Origin: Vitrella brassicaformis
Lineage: Eukaryota; Sar; Vitrellaceae
DNA: 64,000 nt
Direction: 5' to 3'
NCBI GenBank assembly: GCA_001179505.1
Contig: CDMY01000336.1
Span: 176,229-240,228 of the forward strand
Below the pieces are notes generated by a model, which worked only from the letters and a program-made list of their open reading frames with translations, was not told where the DNA came from and did no database searches. Shown here one piece after another: positions 13,054 through 24,862 of the stretch. Position numbers and translations under genes: made by a program. Position 1 is the stretch's first letter; each line of letters starts with the position of its first letter.

Positions 13054-16000
13054 ATGGGGACGGAGAGTGTGTGTTTCAGCGAGGTGGACGTAGATGACTT
13101 CATCGGCAAGCCTCAGGTGCGCCCGCACAAGACGCACAAACACTCACACACACGGGGTGGGACGGTCGCACCCTGCGCAGTGACTCACTCATTCCTGCCT
13201 GCTGGTGTGTTGCTTGTGTGTGCGTGTGTCAGTCTGGCAGAGGGAAGCGGCCAATGGAGATCTTCGAGCTTGTTGCAGAAGATCGTAAGCTCAAGTCGAC
13301 ACACCAAACCGACGCCCACACAGCGGCCGGCCCGTGACCACGGTGTGTCTCTGTCTCTGTCCTGTGTGCGCCTCAGGGCTGAATGAGGACGATGTGCAGG
13401 GTCTGATAGAGCAGACGGCATCGGGAGGGAAGCGGTCAGCGTGTGTTGTGTTGTCGAGCGGCGACTGGTTCCACGTCAACTCCACACTCGAGACGCAGAA
13501 ATCGCACCCGCTATTCGCCACACTCACTGCTTCGGTCAGCCAACCACACGCATGCAGACAGACAGACAGACAGACTTTGTTGCCTTCCCCCCGTGTGTCA
13601 CGCAGCTATTCTTTGACGCCATAAGTGATGAGGACGACGGCACCATCCGGCTGCCAGACGGCTTGCGCAAGCTCCGCCTGCTCGTCAGCCCGCAGTCCTT
13701 CGCTGACCCGCCAGCGATGCCGGCACGCGGCTCGCCCCTCTACCAGGAGCTGCTGCGTCTGTGCTTCCGCTTCTACGGTGCGGAGAAGGGCCCGGTGGCC
13801 AGCCCCTCGACATGTGCCTCGGGCGGTCAGGGCGGCGGCGGACGTGCGACGCCCCTGGTACTGGAGAAGGTGCGGCTGCTCAACCGGGTCAACATCGTGT
13901 TCCATCGCCTGCAGGTGGCGACGCACTCAAGAGCATATCCATTTTGTGCGTGTGTGTCTTGTGGATGGATGGATGGATGGATGTGTGTGTGGCGCGCAGG
14001 CTCTTGGTGTGACGTCACGGAACGACTTCTACAACTTGGCTGAGTACCTGTTGAAGCGCCACGAGGAGGAGAGCTCATTCGACCTCGACGGCTTTGCAGA
14101 GATCGTGGCCGACGTCATGCCCGACCTGCTCACCGCATTCGGCCTCTTCACCTGCATCGCTGGACAGGTGGGCAGACAGACCCGCACACACGTCGACACA
14201 CACGAACCAGTGGATGGTGATGTGTTGTGGTTCAGATGAAGTGTCTTGACGCGATATCGTCGCTCAAGACCAGCTGTCACATCCAACCCAAACCAGGTAG
14301 GTTAGGTGATTGACACGCGCAATGAGCAATGGGCAATCAACACACACCACATACATAACTGTCCATCCCCTCTCTCTGCCTCTCTGTCTTTCTCTCTCTC
14401 AGAGCCCATAGTGTCCGACATGTCGACGGCGCCCCCAGCAACGGAGGCGGACAACCAGTTCAGCAACTCTGACCTGGGCGACTACCAGTCACCCTCACCG
14501 CCCAACCACATTGACAACGACCCGCCCTTCTCAAACCCTCAGGACACGTTCGGCGCGCCAGACAACTCCCGCAACGACCACACATCCTTCAACACGTCGT
14601 GCATCCCGCCACCGGGCAGCCCCCACCTCTCCCCGCCGCTGTTTGACCTCAACGCGTCTTGTTCCCACAACGAGGAGGCCTGCGACTGGGGCAATGGGGG
14701 CGGTATGTGGGGGTCGCAGACACAGGAGGGGCTGCTGCGGCGGGACAAGCGGCACTACAGCCTGCCGTGGGGGTCGCAGATCGGCGTCAAGCGGCCGCAC
14801 GACGGTGGCAGCATGATCGACGACGACGGGCCGCCCACCAAGGCCACCAAGCTGCAGTCCATCATGGAGGACCAGGAGGTGGCATTCGGACCGCCCGGCT
14901 ACGGCCATGGGGACACCACACAGCCGCCGTCGCTCGACTCGCCGCCATTTGGGTACACGGGCCGCGGCGGCGGGCACGGCGAGGGCGCCGTCAACCTGGA
15001 GACCGACAGCGGACGGAACAAGGGGCCGACACAACCCATCAGGGTGAGTGAGTGCACGATGGATGACAGACAGGGAGGAAAGTCCGCCTCACATTCGTCT
15101 GTGTCTCTGCAGAGCTCTCGTCGGCGCCACACCATCCGTGGCGGGCAGGGGCTCTCCTCTCTCGGCAGCGGCAGGTCGTCAGAGTGTCCGTCGTCGTCGC
15201 AGCCCCCCGACTGCCCCTCGTCCTTCCTCCCCCACTTGGCCACTCACACCGACGGCAACGGCAATGGCGGCAACAGTGACGGGGACGCGTCGACGCCCAC
15301 AGAGGGCGCTGGCGAGAGAGAGAGGCGGGGGGAGGGCAAGGGCGGGGAGGACGACAGGGATGGGGACTGCCTGTGCGCCACATGTGTCAGGTGAGCAGAG
15401 CTGGTTGGGGATATGGGTGGACGGATGATGGCATGATGTCTGTCATGTGGTTTGTGTGTCAGGTGGCGTCGAGCCGTCAAGTCGGAGGCTCTTGAGGTGG
15501 TGGAGCCGCTCAAGGAACAACTCGAACAGAGAAACAGCACCATAGGGTCAGTCAGTCAGTCAGTCCAGCCAGCTCATGAGAGGCCACCGCAATCCAACAC
15601 CCACCAGCCAGCCAGCACGCTCCGTCTTTTTGTGTCTGTCGTGGCGGCCGTCAGGTTGCTGAAGAAAGAGGTCTCAGAGCTGCAGAGTGCCGTGTCGCGG
15701 CTGCAGAACCTCACCCAGTTGCTCCGCCTATGGACACACCCCGCATTCGCCAGCAAGGCCGACATGCTCATCGCGTCCGCTCAGCCTGAAGACACAAACA
15801 CCCCCAGTGCCGCCACCAACACCAAGACCAGCAGCCAACGGGCCGACAGCCAGAACACCGTGCCCTTCGCCACACAGAGCGCCCAGAGTGGTGGTGCTGG
15901 TGCTGGTGCTGGTGGTGCTGGTTCGGCGTTCGGTGGTGCGGGTGGTGCTCAGGGGTTTGGCGGCATGGCCAACCGGTACATGGGGCCGGCGGGCAACCCC

Positions 16001-16598
16001 TTCATGCGTGGCACAGCGGCCGGCATGTCGCAGTCCCAAATGGTGGGTGGGTGTGCCGACAAGGAGGACACACAACTGGATGCAACGCAATGCCTGTGTG
16101 TGTCGTCCTTCCTCTCTTGTCTGTCTGTCTCCGTGGTAGGGCATTGGACTGGCTGCCAATCCGTCTGGGTCGATGGGCCAGCTGTCGTCGCTCCTCTCCA
16201 ACACCGTCCCCCTCACATCATACTCAGGCCCCCACAACCTCGGCACACTCGGGGCATACGGCGCCCTATCCGGGCTCTGCGGCGGCCTCGGCCTCCCCGC
16301 CCTCCCACCCAAGCCCTCCCCCATGATGGGCCTCGGCCTCACACCCGCCACGCTCATGCAGGCAGGCATCAATGTGGGCGACGCGGCCGCCAGTGCTGCT
16401 GCGGCGCCCCAGGCCTATTCCCGGAGCAACAAGCGGTTCAACACGCTGCCGGCCAAGTGGGGCGGTGTGGCGGGCATGGCCGCACCCACCACTGCCAACG
16501 GCGTGGCCAAGGGGTCGCTGCTGGACATTCAGGCGGGGCTGACCAACGCACGGCAGATGACGTCGACCAACGCGGCGGCGTGCGATGGACACGGGTGA
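13054..16598 (+). CDS. Uncharacterised multi-exon protein with coiled coil
   Basis: About 11 exons on the plus strand, from ATG 13054 (MGTESVCFSEVDVDDFIG) to TGA 16596-16598. Introns are short and GT-AG, with phase kept in those checked. The first ~250 residues look folded: ELVAEDRLNEDDVQGLIEQ, SACVVLSSGDWFHVNS, LYQELLRLCFRFYGAEKG, NDFYNLAEYLLKRHEEE. The middle is a long acidic/Ser/Pro region (about 14400-15390), followed by a leucine-repeat helix (LLKKEVSELQSAVSRLQNL) that should form a coiled coil, and a Gly/Ala-rich tail. I do not recognise the family. A regulatory or scaffold protein is possible, but nothing in the sequence shows a function. Confidence 0.7.
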
Positions 16599-19500
16599 TG
16601 GGGGAGAGAGGGGGGGCTGGTTGCGTGCGGGGGGCTGCGTCTGGCTCACCCTTTCATGTGCGTGTGTGTGTGTGTGAGCGAGTGAGTGTTTGAGAGTGTG
16701 AGGGCGATTTTTGTCTATGGATGGGGTGGTGGTGCGCTATACGGGGAGGGGAGGGGAGTGGTGTTTTCCATGCATACAAAAATACCTACGTAGGGGCGGG
16801 AGGGACAATGAATGCAATGCAACGAGAGGTATGAGAATGAAGCGAGACGGACGGTAGGGTGTGCAGACAGACAGACAGACAGACAGAGGGGAGGGACTGA
16901 TCAGCGCAGCAAAGGGAGGGGACGGATGATTTTTTGGGAGAGGAGGGTAGGGGAGGGAGGGGGGGGGACTTGGGCTTGTTGGTTGCATCCATGTGTGTGC
17001 GTGTGCGTGAAAGTGCCGTGTTTCCTGGATGTGTGTGTGCGTGTGTGTGCGTGTGTGTATGCGACCGTGACTAATGCTCAGAAGTGGCTTGGCTCACTCG
17101 CTCTCGTCTGCCTGTCCGTGTCCGTGTTTGTTGTGTGTCGTGTTGGTGGTGGTGGTTTAGTGCTGGTGGAAGAGATGACCAATGGATGCAATGTGATGCG
17201 ATGCGATGCGTGACGGTCTGTCTGTTGTGTGTGGCGTTTGTTTGTGGTGAATGAAATGAATGATTGTTGTAGCGTGTTGTGGACCTACCTGACTTGCACA
17301 CGCGAGGGCCCTTTTCCGCCCCCGCGACGAGTGTGGATGCCTGCCTGCCTGCAGATCTATGGCCTTGCATCTCGAGAAGCAAGGATTTCTGTCTGTGAGT
17401 GAGTGGATGGATCGATCGATGGATGCATCCAAAGTGGAGTCGTCTGCTTGTTGTGCTCACCAGACACAGACAATGGGGAGAATGGAGGCACACGGACGGC
17501 AGAGGAACGAAGGACATAAGGATTGATGATTTCACCGGCGTCGTCCGTTTTGCGCTCGTCTGTGGTGCATGGATGTGTTGATTGCTCCTCGATGAACGGG
17601 TTCCTGCGACTCCCTTCTTTGTCCAGAGAGGGGACGTCGGATTGGCCCGCGCGTCGGGAGTGATTAACACATGCATACAACACACACACACACAGACAGA
17701 CAGACAGACCGACCGCCCTACACCACCAGAGAGACGAGGGAGGAGACGGCTTCGTTCCTTTGTGCCGGACGGACTCCACATCCACACACTTCGTTTTGTC
17801 GCCGGTATGTGAGGGGTCGTCATGTATGCGTCAGTCAGCTGTGCTGTGCGGTGCGTGAAAATGTGATGTGATGTGGCGTATGGTGCTCATTCCTTGATGC
17901 ATTCATACACACCCTGTCTGTGGCTGCGATCTGCAGATTTTGACACAACAGCACAGCAAGAAGGATCTATCACGCAATGCTGGTGTGTTGGTGGCGGGGT
18001 GCCGATATTCCGATGCGAATGGGACCCACACACACACAGTCGGCGCCATGCCGGCCTTCATGGCGGGGGGGCGGGAGAAGAAAGGACGGGCTGGTACTTG
18101 CCTACCTGCTTGCCAACTTCCTTGTGTGCGTGCGTGTCATGTCTGCGGGGCGAGGTATGGTGCTTAACGCTGCCTGGTAGGTTTGCAGGGTGCGGTGCTT
18201 TCGTAGCTAACCATTCATCATCCATCCATGTATGTATAAGCTGTCTTAGCGAGCGAACGAGTGCGGGGGAAACAAAGAGAGAAAGAGAGATGAGATGGTG
18301 GATGAGGAGCAACGAGTGACTTGGAGACAAGAGGTGGGTGGTGTAGCCAGCTAGCCTAGCGCTCCCTGTGTGTTTTTCCGGCCTGGCTGCACGACTGACT
18401 GACTGATGGATGGATGGATGTACCAATGTGTGTACGTTGTGCGTGCGATGGTGAGTGGACCTCGCTCATCAAATCAGACGACCGGTTCACTCACTCACTG
18501 GGGAGAGGGGATGATGTGCTTGTGTCTGTGTGGTTGTGTGTCTGCGGGAGTGGAGAGGGGCAGTGGGGGCCTACACACACTGCTGGCTGCTGCCTGTAGG
18601 TGGGGATGGATGGATGTGAGGTGCGGTGGGTGAGGGATTGATGATTCCATCCATCCATGGTGTATGTGGTATTTTTCCTGCCTCTCAATCAGGCTGCTAC
18701 TTGCCTCCTCTCTCTGTTTCTGTCACGGAGCTGGCCTACCTTCCACCCTCCCCCCCCCCGTCTGCCTGCCTGCCTGTGCGTCAGTCTGCATCTCTCTCTC
18801 TGCCTGTCTGTCACACCTCTCTCGTGTAGCCCTCCCTCCTTCAGCTCACACAGCATGGTTTTCCGCCCCATTGTGTTGTGTTGTGTTGTGTCTGTATCTC
18901 TCTCCAACGGACCAACCGGACCAACCGGAGAGGGAGGGCTCGCTCCTTCTGCCTGCCTGCCTGCCTCCTGCCTTTCTCCCTCTCTGCGTTTTTCCCCATG
19001 ACACTCGCACAGTGGATAGATAGATCAGGTGGACGGCTGCTGTGCGAGAAAGGAATGGTCGTAGGGGAGGAATCAGAAAGCAGCCGAGTATTTTTTTCGC
19101 CCACAGAGGGGCGGACAATGCATGTGTACACTCATCCACCATCCACACGTCCACCCATGGCCACTGTAGCGCTCTAGTTGGCCGCTGTCGGCCTGTCTGC
19201 CTGCCTGTGTGTGCCATTTCGCAAGTGCCCTTGACTCCATGGTTGTGTGTGCATTTTTTGATGGCGCCACCGTGCTCACATCAAGCCAGACACACACGGC
19301 GGGCGGGGGACAGATAGACAGACAGACAGACGGACAGACAGACAGGCAGTAAGCAGGCAGGCAGGCATGGCGAGACGGGCGAGCCCTAACATGTGCTGAC
19401 TTCCATTCCCTGGTGGGATGGACAGATAATTCATGTCGTGGGTAGCCTCATTCATGTGCGGCTGCAAGCATTCGACGTGCGCGACCCACTCATAGCGAAA

Positions 19501-19728
19501 TGCGCCAGCAACAGTCATTGAAGTCATCAAGCATCATGTCGAACACACACACACACACACAGCCGGTCTGTCGTGCGTACTAACACAGCCGTCTGTTCGT
19601 CCGTCTATGCACAGCCCGCCCACCAAAACAGCCATGTACCTCGCCTCTCTCCGTCCATCATCCATCCATCCATCCATCCACCTCTATGCATCTGCAATCC
19701 GTCCTCCCCTTGCTGCTATCTATCGGTG
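16599..19728. other. 3.1 kb repeat-rich gap, no supported gene
   Basis: It contains GACA repeats (16864-16887), TG/TGTGCG tracts (about 16990-17060), GATG and CATC units, and CTGC/TCTG tracts. Open frames here translate the repeats (strings of CVCV, HTHT, RQTD) and show no domain or splice pattern, so I call none. It is the largest gap in the window. Confidence 0.6.
16864..16887. repeat. (GACA)n microsatellite
   Basis: Six tandem copies of a GACA unit, sited just downstream of the 13-16.6 kb gene. Confidence 0.85.
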
Positions 19729-21680
19729 CTCAGCCGCACAAACATCTCAGCTGATCTGCAGTGCCTCGAACTGCCCCCGCCTGTTGATGTGCCCCAGCTC
19801 CTGCCACTGGAACTGGCAGTCGCTATCGCCGAGGTGGGTGTTGAAGCCCTTGACCACCCCCTCCACACCGTGCTGGGCCGCCACGTCCAGCCGGGCCTTG
19901 TGGATCACCTCACGCACACCCAGCCGCCGATGCCGCCCGCCCCCCTGCTGCCCCCCATTGACGGCAAAGCACTGCAGGGGCGGGACCGTCACTTTGGTCC
20001 GCTTCGCCCCTCCGTCCTGCTGCACGTGCCGGCTCCCCCCGACCACCTCCCGGTTGCTGGTCGTCCGTGTGGCCGCCCGCGTCACGAAATGCGCCACGGC
20101 CGCACTCACACGGCGCCTCAGCAGCGACTCGCCCATCAGGTACCCATCGATGGTCGCCATGGCGGTGTGTGGCTGGTGCAGGAAGGAGCCGATCTTCCAG
20201 CCGACGGCCTCTGCCTCCTGGGGGCCGAATGAGAGGCTGGAGGGCGATGGGTGGGTGGGGTGGCCGTCGTGGTGGGGCGCCAGGGGCAGCAGACGGGCGA
20301 GCAGCATCGAGTGGTCGCGTTGGGGGGCGAGGGCGGCGTTGATTGCCGCCATGGCCACATCGCCCAGCTCGTTGAGTACCGTCCTGTACTCGGGCAGCAC
20401 CAGCTGCCGAATTCGGCGTTCCCGCTCTGTGGCCGTGGGCAGCCGGGCGATGCCCGCCCCCGCCTGCAGCAGCACACGGATGGTGCTCTTGAGATGGGGA
20501 ATCTCGCTGGTGGCTTCGTCCTTGTCTGCCGCCTCCGCAGTGTCGTCGTCCAGCAGCTGAGTGTCCTCATCGAGCGGGCAGGCAGCAGACCAGAGGGGCG
20601 TGCGGTTGGAGTCATTGGGGGTCCCTCTGTTGATGTCGGCAGCCGTGAGGCGGCGGCACAGGGAGGCAGCCACACGGTGGGACCCCCACATTGCCGCGTA
20701 GTGCAATGGCGTCAAGCCATCGTTGTCGTCCACTGCCGTCATGTCCGCCCCATTGGCCACCAACAGGTCGATGTAGCTGTCGATGAAAGACTGGGACCAT
20801 ACGGGAGGGGTGGTGGCCACCCAATGCGCCGCCTTGCCGCCATCACCTCTATCAGTCTCGGTTGCGAGGGTGGGGTCGCGATCGAGGAGCTGCTGGTAGA
20901 AGGACAGCAGGGTGGCCTCGTTGTCCCTGGTGGGCCGGTCCGTCGGCAATAGGCATGGCACCCGCATCACCCTCCTGCAGACCGCGGGTGCGCCACAGCG
21001 GCAGAGCGACGGGAGAGTCCCCATCATTGCCGTCTGCTGCGAAGATGGACGGCACGCTGTTGTCAGTGAGGTCGTCAATGCACATCGACAGCAGGGGAAA
21101 GGGTATGAAGCGTCCCGTGATGCCTTATACCCGCAGCTGGGGCTGCGCATTGGGGCTGGCTCCCTGCTGTCGAATGAGCTCCGTCGCCTGCTGGACGTGG
21201 GTGAAGGTGCGCGAGCTGATGCCCTCTGACAGCTGTCTGGTCTCATCGCTGGTGTCGTCAGGGAAGCCGGTGTCGAGCCCGCTGCGCCCAACGCAGCCAG
21301 TCGGCAGAGCTGCGCCCGCTGCGGCCATGACCTACTGCTTCCTACTACAACTACTCGCACCGCGAAGACGGACACGTCTGCATACAGAACACAGAGCACA
21401 CCCAGCGTCGGTGTCTGCCTTGCGCTGCTCGGTGTAGCTGCCTTGCCTCCCCCGCCGCTCACTTACCGCATAGCGCTGCTCACGGTTCGATGCAGCTAAG
21501 CCGCCATGACAACGGCGCTCTCACACGCAGAGGGGATCGCCTGCCATCGATACACAGTGAATGCCACAACATGAGATGATCCATGCTGTGCACTTATATG
21601 ATCTCCTGTGCTGTTGCTCACCAGCCACAAACAGATCTGGAGCAGACGCACGTGCCGTTCGAATAGCAGTTGCCAAGCCG
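19729..21680. repeat. Segmental duplication, copy 1 (ankyrin region)
   Basis: This stretch aligns almost base for base with 42889-45000 in the same orientation. The match covers the ankyrin reading frame and about 350 bp of its upstream side, up to the shared gccgttcgaat near 21652 and 44970. Outside these limits the flanks differ. Relative to copy 2 it lacks roughly 180 bp near 20947-20998. Confidence 0.85.
19747..21328 (-). pseudogene. Broken ankyrin-repeat gene, paralogue of the 42907-44631 gene
   Basis: Reading from the ATG at 21328 equivalent to the intact copy, the frame runs MAAAGAALPTGCVGRSGLDT and stops at a TAA (21125-21127) where copy 2 has sense codons. Downstream, about 180 bp encoding one ankyrin-like unit is lost and replaced by about 50 bp (near 20947-20998), shifting the frame. 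From about 20945 to the TGA at 19747 the original frame is open again and very similar to copy 2, including GADMTAVDDNDGLTPLHYAA and the C-terminal RGQFEALQIS. A long open frame entering from 21462 reads this 3' part but its first ~170 residues are out of frame with the family. I read it as a decaying duplicate; a shortened, re-started protein cannot be excluded. Confidence 0.8.
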
Positions 21681-22364
21681 GTCAACTCGCGTGAAGGCTG
21701 AAATGAAGGCCATAGCGACGTTCATCCATGGCACGGTAGGGTATATCCGGTCCAGGGTATGGCCACGTTGCTCGACCCTTCCCGGCGTTTATGACGTCAC
21801 GATCTTCGTCATTGGATCACAGCGGCGGACGGCAGAGACGTCGGAAGTGATGGAGATGCCGGTGCATCAGCATTTGCATTGCACGTGATCCTTGATGCGT
21901 GGTGGTGCAGGTTGGGCCACAGGGGTGGACGAAGGCTGAGGGCTGGCGCAGATGATCTGCCGATCGAGTGGCTGGGTTGGACGGAGCGGGCTCGACACCG
22001 GCTTCCCTGACGACAACAGCGATGAGACCAGACAGCGGTTCTGGAGAGGGCAGAATCTCGCGCACCTTAACCCTACTCTACCTGCTGACGTGCCGATGGC
22101 TATTCGAGATGGAGACGAGGCCGGGAGGGAGACGGCATCACGGCATCCATTCATCCATCAGCCGGCATCACTTAAGCTGTGTCTGTGCAGGCAGTCTTAG
22201 TACGCGGGAGTGTTGCAAGAGGTGATTTGCATCGGTCAGGCCCCGACGTTTTATCGCTGCCTACATTTTATATCATGATGAGACGCGTTTGTTTCTTTGC
22301 ATGAATGAACCGAGTTGAATAGTTGGTCAAACAGCTCTCTCCAGTAAAGTCGATATTTATTCGT
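21681..22364. other. Gap holding an inverted ankyrin-gene fragment
   Basis: Apart from the fragment at 21965-22075 I see no coding sequence. The rest is unique AT-richer sequence, and the part next to 22365 is probably the 3' UTR of the CAP-domain gene. Confidence 0.5.
21965..22075 (+). pseudogene. Inverted fragment of the ankyrin gene 5' end
   Basis: On the plus strand this reads SGWVGRSGLDTGFPDDNSDE then TRQ, matching the N-terminus of the intact ankyrin protein (SGWVGRSRLDTGFPDDTRDE), and it falls out of similarity after about 35 codons. It lies in opposite orientation to the neighbouring pseudogene. It is too short to be a gene and is a relic of a third copy. Confidence 0.75.
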
Positions 22365-23293
22365 TCATCTGGCCATGGCCTTCAGCAGTCGGCCGCGCAT
22401 GAGTGGGCTCTGTTTCATCATGGCGTAGGCCGCAGCAGCGTCCACTGAGTTGATTGCGTCTTTGGCAAAGGAGAACTCTTTTCGGGGCTGTGAACCAACC
22501 ACACACACAGACAGGACACACATGGATAGATTTGGATGCATGTGATTGACTGACCCACCGGCATGACGTTGAGTGAATAGTCACTCGGACCTGTCGCGGG
22601 CGGCCAAAAGTGACACACCTACACACACACACACGAGAACAGACCTCCGTTGAGACACGCCACTGTGTTGCTTGTGTCGGTCACACACCCAGATGTTGCT
22701 TTGTGTGTCCTGGCATGTCTCTCGTGCACATCCGACGTGCGTCGTGCTCTTCCAGATGACCTGCATGACACAAAGAAATGAACGGGAGAAAGAGACACAG
22801 GCAAGGAGCGAGTCAAAGGGAGACACGACTGCTGGTCACTTGCGGGAAACCGTCGAAGTCTGGCTGCAGAGACGTGAACTGGTTGGTGCGGAAATTCCAC
22901 GACTCGAACCCTTTGTCATACCAGCTGTCGATCACCAGCTCCTCCGTCGGTCCTTTCGTCGTCAGCACCAGCTCGCCATACCGCCCTCGCTTGACGGCGC
23001 GGCACTCTTTCTCTTGCGCGAGGAAAGCCGCGTACTCGTCCGCCTCTCTGGCCAGGAAGTCGCTCCAGAACACCTCAGACACGCCGTGCTTGAGCCTGCA
23101 TTCACCATATGACGAGACACGACAAGTCATAATTCTCGTGTGTTTTGTTTGTTTTTGTCTGTCACCGCTTTGCATTGATTTCGAGCAGGAGTGCGCCTTT
23201 GCGGACGGATGTGGCCTCGTGATGGTCGGAGGTGCCGTGCACATCAGCCAGCGACACCGCCAGCAGAGCAATGACAGCCACAGCACGGATCAT
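22365..23293 (-). CDS. Secreted CAP/SCP (PR-1-like) protein with altered cavity residues
   Basis: Five exons read cleanly: 23166-23293, 22840-23095, 22689-22760, 22559-22618 and 22365-22487. All junctions are GT-AG and in phase, giving 212 residues. Residues 1-20 (MIRAVAVIALLAVSLADVHG) are a signal peptide. The CAP fold follows: INAKRLKHGVSEVFW, LAREADEYA, then VIWKSTTHVGCARETC (CAP1-type motif with paired Cys) and VCHFWPPATG (CAP2-type). CAP proteins are secreted and serve in defence, sterol binding or signalling. Odd: the usual HN at the first cavity position is IN, and the usual HxTQ before VIW is GFPQ, so two metal-binding histidines are absent; a GE pair remains. A Lys/Arg/Met-rich C-terminal extension of about 40 residues follows. 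Confidence 0.88.
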
Positions 23294-24738
23294 CGCGTGC
23301 GAGTCGGTTGCCTGACGTCGTGTTTGTGTTGTGTGTGTGGCTTGGCCGCCGATCGATCACTTTTGCTTGCGTGTGATGGATTCATTCATTGAGTGATGCG
23401 TATGCACTAGGTGATTAAGCTAGGTAGGTGTGTACGTGTGTGTGTTTGGACGTTCGTACGTCTGCACGGATGCGCATCGGCCATGCAGAAAAGACTCACT
23501 CACTCACTCGCAGCAAGGAAGGCATCAACCAACCCACGTGGCAGCCAAATAACAGTCATGAAAAGAGCACGCACCACGCACCGGTACCACGCACACCCGT
23601 GCACACGAACGAATGAATGAAAATGACACGGTAGGTACCCCAGTCAGTCAGTGGTCACATCGGCTCTCGCATTATGTATGGATCAAGGAAGGGAGTCAGG
23701 CACGCACATGTACGTGTGGATGTATGGATGTGAGAATAAATAGCCTCATGCACCGGTGCATCGGTCATGGAAGGATCGAATCGAAGGAGGGGAGTGATCA
23801 TGGTTGGTCGGGGCCGGTATTCACAGGCAGGTATTCAGGGGCTGGCGTGAAAGTGAGTTAGTCAGTAGTTATGCTGGCCAGCCAACTCCAGACGGACGAG
23901 AAGTAAGTGTACGGGCGCAGGACAGCATCACCACGCAGAGTGGACAGCAGGGAAGGCATGAAGGGAAGGAGAGACAGACGAGTCAGCAAGTGTGTCAAAA
24001 CCGCGTCATGGCCTTTTGGGTCAGCTGAGGTAGCTGAGCCGCACCATGGTAAGTAATTATACTGGGCTGCTCCATCGGGGCTCACTTAAAACAGCAGACA
24101 GCCAAGCCACGAAGACAGACAGACAGCCAGGCGGCTTAACTGAGACAGAAAGGCTTGCACGAAAGAAGCGTCCATGGATCACATCACATCACAACTACCC
24201 AAAAGCGTCTCGAAAAGAGTGAGAGGCAAAGAGGGAGGAAGGCAGTATCGACAGACACCGTGGCAGGCCGCCAGTCACGCTGTAGGTACCGACGTGTAGA
24301 TAAAAGCAACCAGAAATGTACACACACCAACCAACCAACAAAACAGACCGACCGACCGACCGACCGACAGACAGACATGTACGCATGCATGTACGCATGT
24401 ATGTATCTGTGTACCCTATGAAATGTCCATCCCTCCATCCCTCCATCCATCCAGGAAGGAAGGAAGGCACCCCCACCCAGCAGCGGATCTCTACACCATG
24501 CTCAACACCGCACCATACAACACAACATAACACATTACATACCATCAATCTATCCCCTGTACTACTTCAATCAACCACCCAACCAACCAGCCAACCAGGT
24601 GCCGGCGTGTGCACGTGTATGGGAATGTGCATCAATCGAGCGGCTAGTCAGCCAGCGCTCCAACCATCCAAAAGCAACAACTGATGCACTCACTGGCCCG
24701 CTGGACTTGCATCTGTAGGTAGCTGGTCGGTCGGCAGC
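23294..24738. other. Gap with simple repeats, no gene seen
   Basis: It holds GACC/GACA repeats (about 24342-24376), CATG units, CCAT and GGAA units and other short tandem motifs. The part next to 23293 should carry the promoter of the CAP gene; the part next to 24739 the 3' UTR of the COPI-associated gene. Open frames here are repeat translations. Confidence 0.55.
24342..24376. repeat. (GACC)n/(GACA)n microsatellite
   Basis: Tandem GACC units grade into GACA units in non-coding DNA. Confidence 0.75.
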
Positions 24739-24826
24739 TCACAGCAGGGTGATGCCACCTGAGGTACCATAGGCACACATTCGAAGATGGTGGGTGGGCG
24801 ACACACACATGCACTGCATGTATGTA

Positions 24827-24862
<36 letters not shown>

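Noticed and set aside
17071-17823. 250-codon minus-strand open frame in the 3.1 kb gap
   Set aside because: The translation is repeat-derived (VCLSVCVCVCC, HTHT-like strings) with no domain, and no splice structure supports it.
19747-21462. Treating the 571-codon frame from 21462 as an intact second ankyrin protein
   Set aside because: Its first ~170 residues are out of frame relative to the intact paralogue and do not resemble it; the family frame is broken by a stop and a deletion.
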